A DNA stretch of 64,000 nucleotides, taken from assembly GCF_900112645.1 (NCBI RefSeq), contig NZ_FOMO01000012.1:1-64000 (forward strand), given 5' to 3'. The first letter of the stretch is position 1; each line of letters opens with the position of its first letter. A program made the position numbers and the translations under genes. Source of the DNA: Phytopseudomonas straminea (GTDB lineage: Bacteria; Pseudomonadota; Gammaproteobacteria; Pseudomonadales; Pseudomonadaceae). Shown here one piece after another: positions 8,325-14,967 of the stretch. The notes under the pieces are model-generated. The model had not been told where the DNA came from. It made no database searches and saw only the letters and a list, made by a program, of their open reading frames with translations.

Positions 8325-9190
8325 AGCAGCCCTCCGGCTTTTCGCACCCATTTCCTGACCACCAGCAGCACCGCCCAGGTCAGCGCGCCGAGGATCACCG
8401 ACAGCGCCGCAGCCACACTGAAGTTGGCGTAGTTGGTGAACACGTTGTAGATCGCCACCGGCGTGACGTTGAGCTGGGTGCCGAGGGTGAAGGCGGTACC
8501 GAACGCGCCCATCGAGGTAGCGAAGCAGATCGCCCCGCAGGACACCAGCGCCGGCATCAGCCCCGGCACGATCACGTCCCAGGTCACCCGCCAGTGGCTG
8601 GCGCCAAGCGAGCGGGCGGCCTCCTCCAGGCTGGCATCGAGGCTTTCACTGGCGGCCATCACGGTGAGGATCACCCGCGGTATGGAGAAATACAGGTAGC
8701 CGAGAAACAACCCGGCCAGGGAATAGGCGAAAACCCAGCGCTCGCCCACCAGCCCCATGCCCAGCGCCGCGAATACGCCCTGGCGGCCGGCCAGCAGGAT
8801 CACCAGAAAGCCCACCACCACGCCCGGGAAGGCCAGGGGAAAGGTCAGCAGGGCGACCAGCGCCGAGCGCCCGAAGAAGCGCTGGCGGGCGAGAAACACC
8901 CCGCTGATGCTGCCCACCAGCAGCGCCGCCAGGGTCACCGATGCGGCCAGCAGGCTGGTCTGCGCCAGGCTGCTCAGATATTGGCCGCTGCTCAGCACCT
9001 GCCAGTACCCACTGCCCGCCTCGCCACGGCTTTCACCGCCGAGCAGTATCAGGTGCGCCAGCGGCAACAGCCAGAAGGCCAGCAGCACCGCGGCTGCCGG
9101 CACCAGCGCCACGGCCGCGCCAGGTCGCCAGCGGCGCAGCGGCCGGCTGTGGGCGCTCGCGGCAGCGTGGTTGCTCAGCGCGCTGTTCAC
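8321..9190 (-). CDS. ABC transporter permease (first inner-membrane subunit)
   Basis: A 289-residue membrane protein. Several transmembrane helices are visible (AVALVPAAAVLLAFWLLPLA; LLAASVTLAALLVGSISGVFL; ALLTFPLAFPGVVVGFLVIL). The coupling loop is LEEAARSLGASHWRVTWDVIVPGLMPAL. It uses a GTG start at 9190 directly after the binding-protein stop (9192-9194), with no room between them, consistent with translational coupling. It resembles PotB/PhnU-type subunits. Confidence 0.87.
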   Translation of the reverse strand: MNSALSNHAAASAHSRPLRRWRPGAAVALVPAAAVLLAFWLLPLAHLILLGGESRGEAGSGYWQVLSSGQYLSSLAQTSLLAASVTLAALLVGSISGVFLARQRFFGRSALVALLTFPLAFPGVVVGFLVILLAGRQGVFAALGMGLVGERWVFAYSLAGLFLGYLYFSIPRVILTVMAASESLDASLEEAARSLGASHWRVTWDVIVPGLMPALVSCGAICFATSMGAFGTAFTLGTQLNVTPVAIYNVFTNYANFSVAAALSVILGALTWAVLLVVRKWVRKAGGLL

Positions 9191-9191
9191 C

Positions 9192-10196
9192 TCAGCGCAC
9201 CTCTTTCAGGTAACGCGCGGCGAAGGCTTCCTGCACCGCGGCCATCTTCTGGTAATCCACAACGCCGGCCCGGGCGTAGTCGCTTTCCGGCAGGAAGCGC
9301 GCCGCTACCTCGGCGGGCATCTGCACCGGGCGCACCGGCCGCAGGTAGGCATTGGCCCACAGCGCCTGGCCCTGGTCGGAGAGCACGAAGTCCAGCACCT
9401 TCTCGGCATTGGCGCGGTGCGGGGCATTGTCCACCACGCTCATCACATAGGGCACGCTGATGCTGCCCTCACGGGGAATCACGAAGGCGACGTTGGCCTG
9501 GTCCTTGTAGCGTGCCCGGTAGGCGTTGAAGTCATAGTCGACGAGAATCGGCAGCTCGCCGGACAGCACCCGCGCATAGGCGGTCTGCTTGGGCACGATC
9601 GGCGAATTGCCGGCCAGCTTCCTGAAGTAGTCGATGGCCGGGGTGAAGTCGTCGAGGTCACCGCCCATGGCGCGGTTGATCGCCACCGCCGACACGTAGC
9701 CGACGAAGGCGCTGGACGGGTCCAGATAACCGACCATGCCCTTGTACTCGGGCTTGAGAAGGTCGGCCCAGCTTTGCGGCACTGGCAGGCCACCGAGTGC
9801 ATCGACGTTGACCATGATGCCGAGGGTGCCGGAATGGATGGCGAACCAATGCCCTTCGGGGTCTTTCAAGCCGGCGGGAATGTCGTCCCAGCCCTTTGGC
9901 TTGTAGCTGCCGACCACCCCGGCGTTCTGCGCCTGCAGGCCAAAGGTCACGCCGTAATACACCACGTCGGCCATCGGCGCCGCACGCTCGGCCACCAGCT
10001 GCGCCAGGGCCTGGCCGGAGTTCTTGTTGTCCAGCGGCACCTTCACGCCGGTGCTCTCGGCGATTGCCGCAAGCTGCGCGCCCCAGTCCGCCCACTCCGG
10101 CGGGCAGTTGTAGCAGATCGCCGTGTCGGCGGCGTGGCTCAGGCTGGCGGTACCGCACAGCAACAGGGCCGCAAGGGTTTTACGCAAGCGGATCAT
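9192..10196 (-). CDS. ABC transporter periplasmic substrate-binding protein
   Basis: A 334-residue extracellular binding protein of the iron/thiamine/aminoethylphosphonate-type cluster. Signal peptide MIRLRKTLAALLLCGTASLSHAAD, then ICYNCPPEWADWGAQLAAIAESTGVKV. Family landmarks are the SGQALAQLVAER and PYVMSVVDNAPHRANAEKVLDFVLS segments. The start at 10196 has GAGGAGA upstream and overlaps the LacI-family stop (ATGA). A CxxC pair (CYNC) directly after the signal peptide is unusual for this fold and could form a disulfide. The solute is unknown; the phosphodiesterase in the operon points to a phosphorus-containing ligand (inference). Confidence 0.87.
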   Translation of the reverse strand: MIRLRKTLAALLLCGTASLSHAADTAICYNCPPEWADWGAQLAAIAESTGVKVPLDNKNSGQALAQLVAERAAPMADVVYYGVTFGLQAQNAGVVGSYKPKGWDDIPAGLKDPEGHWFAIHSGTLGIMVNVDALGGLPVPQSWADLLKPEYKGMVGYLDPSSAFVGYVSAVAINRAMGGDLDDFTPAIDYFRKLAGNSPIVPKQTAYARVLSGELPILVDYDFNAYRARYKDQANVAFVIPREGSISVPYVMSVVDNAPHRANAEKVLDFVLSDQGQALWANAYLRPVRPVQMPAEVAARFLPESDYARAGVVDYQKMAAVQEAFAARYLKEVR

Positions 10197-11200
10197 CGGA
10201 CGTCTCCTCGAGGGGGGCGGATACTTTCGCCTGGCCGGATGTGGCACGGCAGGCAGTGGGAAGCGGGGGTGGCGCCGGCGATCTGCGCCAGCAACTGGTC
10301 GATCACGGTGTGCGCCAGCTCGGCGATGGGCTGCACCACACTGCACAGCGTCGGGTGCATCTGCGTACCCAGGGCGATGCCGTCGAAGCCCATCACCGAG
10401 AGCTGGCGCGGCACGCTCCAGCCGTTGCGGCGCAGCTCGTTGATCAGGCTGATGGCCAGCAGGTCGTTGGAACAGAGCAGCGCGCTGGGCGCCTGCGAGC
10501 CATGCAGCCAGGGTGCGAGGGCGGCGAAGTCGGCCTGGGTATGGGCGGGCATCTCGATCAGCGGCAGCGCCTGTAGCCCGGCAGCGTGCATGGCCTGCCG
10601 ATAGCCGGCGTAGCGCAGCCGGGCACGGTCGGACTGCAATGCAGAGCCGGCGACCATGCCGATGCGCCGATGCCCGGCGGCCAGCAAATGCCGGGTGGCC
10701 AGGGCCATGCCGGCGCGGTTATCCACCGACACGGCGCTGTACTGGGCATCCTCGGGCTGGTGGTAGGCCAGTACGAAGGGCGTATCCTCCTGGGCCAGGC
10801 CCTGCAGCACCTGGTTGCTGCGCGCATCGGTCACCGTCAGCACCAGGCCGTCGACGCGCTGGCGCAGCAGCTCTTCGACCACCTCGCTTTCGCGCTCGGC
10901 CTGGTAGTCGGTGGTGGCCAGCAGCAGGTTGTAGCCCCGCGCACGCGCCGCCTGCTCCATGGCCTGGAACTGCTCGGCGAACACCGGGTTGAGCAGGTTG
11001 GGCACCACCACACCGATCAGTTGGGTGGTTTGCAAACGCAGCTGCCGACCCAGGCGGTTGGGGCGAAAGCCCAGCTGGCGCGCCGCGGCGAACACCTGCT
11101 CACGGGTATGCGGGCGCACCATATCCGGCGACGCAAAAGCCCGTGCGGCAGTGGCCCGCGATACCCCTGCCCTGAGGGCCACCTCTTTCAGATCCGTCAT
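10193..11200 (-). CDS. LacI-family transcriptional regulator, first gene of the ABC-phosphodiesterase operon
   Basis: A 335-residue repressor-type regulator. The N-terminal LacI helix-turn-helix (DLKEVALRAGVSRATAARAFASPD) and hinge (GFRPNRLGRQLRL) lead into a sugar-binding-like effector domain (IGVVVPNLLNPVFAEQFQAMEQAA...). It is co-linear with the transporter genes (ATGA overlap with the binding protein), so it would repress its own operon through the palindrome at 11213-11226. The ATG at 11200 is preferred to the longer frame (11227), which would begin within that palindrome. Confidence 0.92.
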   Translation of the reverse strand: MTDLKEVALRAGVSRATAARAFASPDMVRPHTREQVFAAARQLGFRPNRLGRQLRLQTTQLIGVVVPNLLNPVFAEQFQAMEQAARARGYNLLLATTDYQAERESEVVEELLRQRVDGLVLTVTDARSNQVLQGLAQEDTPFVLAYHQPEDAQYSAVSVDNRAGMALATRHLLAAGHRRIGMVAGSALQSDRARLRYAGYRQAMHAAGLQALPLIEMPAHTQADFAALAPWLHGSQAPSALLCSNDLLAISLINELRRNGWSVPRQLSVMGFDGIALGTQMHPTLCSVVQPIAELAHTVIDQLLAQIAGATPASHCLPCHIRPGESIRPPRGDVR

Positions 11201-11204
11201 GCTC

Positions 11205-11235
11205 GCTCGCCTTGAGATCGATCTCATTGGCGAGC
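11205..11235. promoter_or_regulatory. LacI-family operator palindrome
   Basis: TGAGATCGATCTCA (11213-11226) is a perfect 14-base palindrome with the central CG expected of LacI-family operators, 13 bases before the regulator's start. It is embedded in a second pair of arms, GCTCGCC (11205-11211) and GGCGAGC (11229-11235), offset by one base. Autoregulation is inferred from position. Confidence 0.65.
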
Positions 11236-11316
11236 AACTTAACGAGCGCAGATGGCAGTCGCGCGACGAAGGGATGACAGTTCGGTTTCAGAACGCTTTC
11301 CAATTGCCCAGCGAGA

Positions 11317-11340
11317 GAAGTATCACTAAAGTGATACTTC
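11317..11340. promoter_or_regulatory. toxin-antitoxin operator palindrome
   Basis: Two perfect 11-base arms, GAAGTATCACT and AGTGATACTTC, around a two-base AA centre, ending 21 bases before the antitoxin ATG. Phd/YefM antitoxins repress their own operon through such palindromes, so this is most likely the autoregulatory site. Confidence 0.7.
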
Positions 11341-11361
11341 ATCCACGCACCGAGTCCTCTC

Positions 11362-11619
11362 ATGAAAGTCGAGTTGGTCACCAACCTGAAGCGACAGGCC
11401 ACCAAGATCCTTGCCGACCTTCACGAATCCAAGGAACCTGTTCTGATCACCGAGCACGGAATACCCTCGGCCTATCTGGTGGATGTCGATGACTACCAGT
11501 TCATGCAGAAGCGCCTCGCCCTTCTGGATGCCCTGGCCCGCGGCGAACGGGCCGTGATCGAGGGCGATACCGTCAGCCATGAACAGGCCAGGCAACGGCT
11601 GAGCAAATGGCTGAAATAG
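11362..11619 (+). CDS. type II antitoxin, Phd/YefM family
   Basis: An 85-residue antitoxin. The N-terminal Phd/YefM DNA-binding fold (VTNLKRQATKILADLHESKEPVLITEHGIPSAYLVDVDDYQFMQ) is followed by an acidic, flexible tail (ARGERAVIEGDTVSHEQARQRLSKW) expected to wrap the toxin. It neutralises the toxin encoded directly downstream, with a 13-base overlap, and should bind the 11317-11340 palindrome. Confidence 0.92.
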   Translation: MKVELVTNLKRQATKILADLHESKEPVLITEHGIPSAYLVDVDDYQFMQKRLALLDALARGERAVIEGDTVSHEQARQRLSKWLK

Positions 11620-11903
11620 TCTGGACAAATCCCGCCCTCGAGCAACTCGACGATCTGGCTCAGTACATTGCCCTGGACAAACCCGATGCCGCTCGCGCGC
11701 TGGTCAGGAAGGTGGTTGAAGCGGTCGGGCGTTTGGCTGAGTTCCCTCTGTCAGGCCGCACCCCTGACGAGCTGCCAAACTCGGTGTATCGCGAAATCGT
11801 CGTCCCGCCCTGCCGGGTTTTCTACCGCGTTTCGGATACGACGGTCTTCATCATTCACGTCATGCGAGAGGAACGGGCGCTACGCGCTCATATGCTCAAA
11901 TGA
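11607..11903 (+). CDS. type II toxin, RelE/ParE superfamily
   Basis: A 98-residue toxin with the ParE-like pattern VWTNPALEQLDDLAQYIALDKPDAA at the N-terminus, the central basic/aromatic strand SGRTPDELPNSVYREIVVPPCRVFYRV, and the C-terminal VFIIHVMREERAL. The last strand resembles ParE/YoeB proteins. Whether the target is gyrase (ParE) or ribosome-bound mRNA (RelE) cannot be told from sequence, although the spaced PCRVFYR and HVMREER motifs favour ParE. It starts inside the antitoxin gene, the usual order for stoichiometric control. Confidence 0.9.
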   Translation: MAEIVWTNPALEQLDDLAQYIALDKPDAARALVRKVVEAVGRLAEFPLSGRTPDELPNSVYREIVVPPCRVFYRVSDTTVFIIHVMREERALRAHMLK

Positions 11904-11968
11904 GCGTCAGTGTGACGTCATGGATGAGTGTTGATCCGCGCACGCAGCAATACCCAGGAATACCGTCT

Positions 11969-13288
11969 TTACAACGTCAGGGTAAACCGCGACAGCAGCG
12001 CGCCGCGCAGCGCCATCGAGCCGGTTTGTCGCGCGCCATAGGTGCCGCTGGGCAGCAGCAGCTCCGGTTCACGGGTCAGGGCTTCGAGGTTCGCGCCGAG
12101 GAAGTCGAACAGCGAGTCGTCGAAGCGCATGGTGTCCACCGGCGCCCGGATGCGGCCGTCCTCGACCCAGAAGGTGGCGAAGCGGGTCATGCCGGTCAGG
12201 CGCCCGGCCGGCAGGTCGGAGAAGTTGCTGTACCACAGGTTGCCGATATACAGCCCGGTGCCGAGGCGCTGCAGGATCTCGCCCTCCTCCAGCTCGCCGC
12301 CGTGCAGGTGCAGGGAGAACGGGTACTCACCGCTGCCCGCGCCGTTGGCGATCAGCCCGTGTTCGGCGGCGCTGCGTGAGCTGACCAGGCGCTCGCCCGG
12401 ATTGCCCTGGCTGACCAGGCGCAGCGGCTGGCGTGGCCCTTCGCGGGTGAAGGCCGGCGCCAGGCCGCCCTCGATGCGCTCGTCCAGCGTCACCTTGTAG
12501 CTCAAGCTGGCGCTGCCGGCGAACAGCCGCTGCAGCGGGCTGCCACCAGTGGCCAGCGCTTCGGCGGAAAAGCCCCAGGCGAACAGCCCGAACAACTCTT
12601 CCAGCGCCGCGGGCGTCAGGTAGGCGCGGTAGGCTCCCGGCTTCAACTCATGGGCGGGTTTACCCAGATGCTCCAGTTGCTCACGGGCGAACGCCAATTT
12701 GCGCGCGAAGGCCTGGGCATCCCACTGCTCGCCGGCGTAGCTGCTTTTCACCGCCTGGCCGTTTTCGTGAAACAGGCTGAATTCGAAGTTGAAGCTGCTC
12801 GCCGCGTGCCAACCGAAGGCGCCCCAGGAGCTGGCGAAACCCTGATACTGCGGCCCGGCGGCGTAGAAACCGACCAGGTCCAGCCCGGCGGCTGCCTCGT
12901 TGATTTGCTCGATGGCCGCCTCGCTGTGCTGGGCCGCGTCCCCCGCCGCGGTCTCGCTGCGCCAGGCCTCGCGATTAAGGCGCAGATAGGGGTCGTCGGC
13001 CAGAGTCGGTAATACCGCGCGCAGGCGCCGCAGCGCCTGGTCAAGGCGCGGTAGGTCGTCATCGATCACCCCGCTCAAGGCCAGTTCGAAGTCGCCATGC
13101 CGCTCTCCCTGGTACAGCGCCAGGGTGGCGTACACCTGCTGCACCTGGCCGGCCTGGCGCACGCGGGCATGGTTGAAGCGGATGAAGTCCGAAGCCTCGG
13201 CCTGGTACTCCAGGGTAAAGCCCTCGCCGGCCTGCAGCCCGGCGCTCAGGTGCGCGAGCAGCGCCTCGAAATGCTGACGTGCGTTCAT
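11969..13288 (-). CDS. TldE/PmbA-like metallopeptidase-related protein
   Basis: A 439-residue member of the TldD/PmbA family, the non-metal partner of the pair. It lacks the HExxxH motif of TldD and carries the C-terminal family signature around GLYIGNLWYSNFSDLPAGRLTGMTRFATFWVEDGRI. Its ATG (13288) overlaps the TldD-like stop by one base (TGATG), so the two are translated together and probably form a heterodimeric peptidase. It is distinct from the core tldD/pmbA pair usually found near mreB/yhdP. The substrate is unknown. No RiPP-like precursor is evident next to it. Confidence 0.82.
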   Translation of the reverse strand: MNARQHFEALLAHLSAGLQAGEGFTLEYQAEASDFIRFNHARVRQAGQVQQVYATLALYQGERHGDFELALSGVIDDDLPRLDQALRRLRAVLPTLADDPYLRLNREAWRSETAAGDAAQHSEAAIEQINEAAAGLDLVGFYAAGPQYQGFASSWGAFGWHAASSFNFEFSLFHENGQAVKSSYAGEQWDAQAFARKLAFAREQLEHLGKPAHELKPGAYRAYLTPAALEELFGLFAWGFSAEALATGGSPLQRLFAGSASLSYKVTLDERIEGGLAPAFTREGPRQPLRLVSQGNPGERLVSSRSAAEHGLIANGAGSGEYPFSLHLHGGELEEGEILQRLGTGLYIGNLWYSNFSDLPAGRLTGMTRFATFWVEDGRIRAPVDTMRFDDSLFDFLGANLEALTREPELLLPSGTYGARQTGSMALRGALLSRFTLTL

Positions 13289-14733
13289 CAGGCTGCCCCT
13301 CCAAATACGTCGACATCGGCGAACACGCACGCCGGCGTGGCGTGCCCGACACGAATCACCTGGTTCGGTTCGCCCTTGCCGCAATACGGCGTGCCCAGCA
13401 CCTCGAAGGTACTGGCGTCGCCGACCGCCTTGAGGTTGCGCCAGAACTGCGCGGAGATGCCGCGGTAATTGGGGTTCTTCACCACGCCCTTGAGCTCGCC
13501 GTTGTCGATCAGCCGGCCCCACTCGCAGCCGAACTGGAATTTGTTGCGCGCGTCATCGATCGACCAGGAGCGGTTGTTGCTCATCAGAATGCCGCGTTCG
13601 ATGCCGCCGATCAGCTGCTCCAGGCGCTGGTTGCCGGGTTCGACATTGAGGTTGGCCATGCGATCCAGGGTCGGGCGGTTCCAACTGCAGGCGCGGCTAT
13701 TGGCCACGCCTTCGAGCCCGCTGCGCCACTGCGACAGCGCGCCACCGAGCGGCCGCTGCAGGATGCCCTCGCGGATCAGGTATTCGCGCTGCGCCGAGGT
13801 GCCGTCGTCGTCATGGCGATAGCTGGCCAGCTCGCCCGATACCGTCGGGTCGAAGGTCACGTTGAGCAGCGACGAGCCGTATTGGTAGCTGCCGAAATCC
13901 TCCTGGCGAATAAAGCTGGTGCCGGCGAAATTGCGCTCGTCACCAAGGATGCGATCCAGCTCCAGCGGATGGCCGATGGACTCGTGGATCTGCAGGATCA
14001 TCTGGTCCGGCATCAGCAGCAGATCACGATGGCCGCTCGGCGTATTGGGCGCCAGCAGCAGTTGCAGCGCCTCGTCGGCGATACGGCTGGCGGTGCCAAC
14101 CAGACCCAGCTGATCGATCACCTCTGCACCGCCCTGGCGCGCCAGGTGAGTGCCGCCGAAGCTGCGGCTCTGGTGGCTGTCGGCACCATCGCTGGCGGTC
14201 ACGCCCAGCTGCGGGAAGACGTAATGCTGAGCGCGGCGCAAACGGGCGCCGACGCTGTTGAGGTAAATCTGCTCGGTGGCGGTAAAGGTCAGCCCGGCGT
14301 ACCAGTCCACCAGCCGCTCATCCCGCGGTACCCGCGACGACTCCGCCGCCAGCAGCTCGTACCAGTGGGCCGGACTGGCCAGAGTGCGCTGGTAGCCAGG
14401 CATCACGTCATCGGCCTGCTTATGGGGCACCGGCAGCTCATGCAGATCGAGCAGATTACGCCCTGCCAACTGCCGCGCCAGCGCCTCGGCCTTGTCGAGC
14501 GCTGCCTGCAAGCCGGCCTGGCTGAGATCACTGGTCGCCGCATAGGCCTCCACCCCAGCCACCCGCACACTGAGCATGGCGCCCGCATCGTCGGCGAACG
14601 AAGGCGCCCGCGCCACATTGCGGCGCACCCAATAGCGCTCCGTGGTTTCCCGCACGTGGCGCAACGACCAGAAATCGGCGGTGCAATGCAAGGCGGCGAA
14701 GCGGCGTTGTAGGGTTTCGCTAATGGCGAACAT
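13288..14733 (-). CDS. TldD-like zinc metallopeptidase
   Basis: A 481-residue TldD-family protease with the zinc motif HESIGH (HExxxH) in LQIHESIGHPLELDRILGDERNFAGTSF. The C-terminal metal-ligand segment ends ...GTPYCGKGEPNQVIRVGHATPACVF. With the TldE-like neighbour it should make a peptidase chamber that degrades small unfolded or modified peptides, as TldD/TldE do for microcin B17 and CcdA (family knowledge). The ATG at 14733 is preceded by GGGAG; a longer frame to 14757 has no such site. No regulator is adjacent. Confidence 0.87.
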   Translation of the reverse strand: MFAISETLQRRFAALHCTADFWSLRHVRETTERYWVRRNVARAPSFADDAGAMLSVRVAGVEAYAATSDLSQAGLQAALDKAEALARQLAGRNLLDLHELPVPHKQADDVMPGYQRTLASPAHWYELLAAESSRVPRDERLVDWYAGLTFTATEQIYLNSVGARLRRAQHYVFPQLGVTASDGADSHQSRSFGGTHLARQGGAEVIDQLGLVGTASRIADEALQLLLAPNTPSGHRDLLLMPDQMILQIHESIGHPLELDRILGDERNFAGTSFIRQEDFGSYQYGSSLLNVTFDPTVSGELASYRHDDDGTSAQREYLIREGILQRPLGGALSQWRSGLEGVANSRACSWNRPTLDRMANLNVEPGNQRLEQLIGGIERGILMSNNRSWSIDDARNKFQFGCEWGRLIDNGELKGVVKNPNYRGISAQFWRNLKAVGDASTFEVLGTPYCGKGEPNQVIRVGHATPACVFADVDVFGGAA

Positions 14734-14967
14734 GGGGGCTCCCTTGGTAGGCGGCATAGGGAGGCAGTATGGGAAGGATTGGCGGGGTGGGGCAACCAGG
14801 GTGGCGGCGGAGATGATGTAGACGGATGGCTATTTGATGGCGTAGTGTCGAAAGGACTTTTGTATCCAGCCGATAACAGCAGGCCACGTCTCGGACAGCG
14901 AAGGACTATCTGTTAACGCTGTGGTGGATAAGAAAACGTCCTCCATCCACTTGCTGCCGCATAACAC
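14734..14967. other. divergent intergenic region between tldD-like gene and AAA/TOPRIM gene
   Basis: It contains the promoter side of the tldD-like gene and, near its right end, a degenerate copy of the intergenic repeat (14922-14950). Base composition drops toward the AAA gene. Only a 15-codon reading frame (14769 onward) is present, and I do not regard it as a gene. Confidence 0.4.
14922..14950. repeat. degenerate GTGGAT...ATCCAC repeat left of the AAA/TOPRIM gene
   Basis: TGGTGGATAAGAAAACGTC followed by ...CCATCCAC resembles the reversed form of the 3004-3050 module (TGGTGGATGAAAAAAGCGTC...GATCCACC), shortened in its middle. It lies 17 bases before the AAA gene's ATG. Confidence 0.5.

Noticed and set aside
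14769..14816. 15-codon frame (MGRIGGVGQPGWRRR) with GGGAGG upstream, divergent from the tldD-like gene; considered as a RiPP precursor
   Set aside because: Very short, no cysteine, serine or threonine core, and the GGGAGG is a chance feature of the tldD leader.
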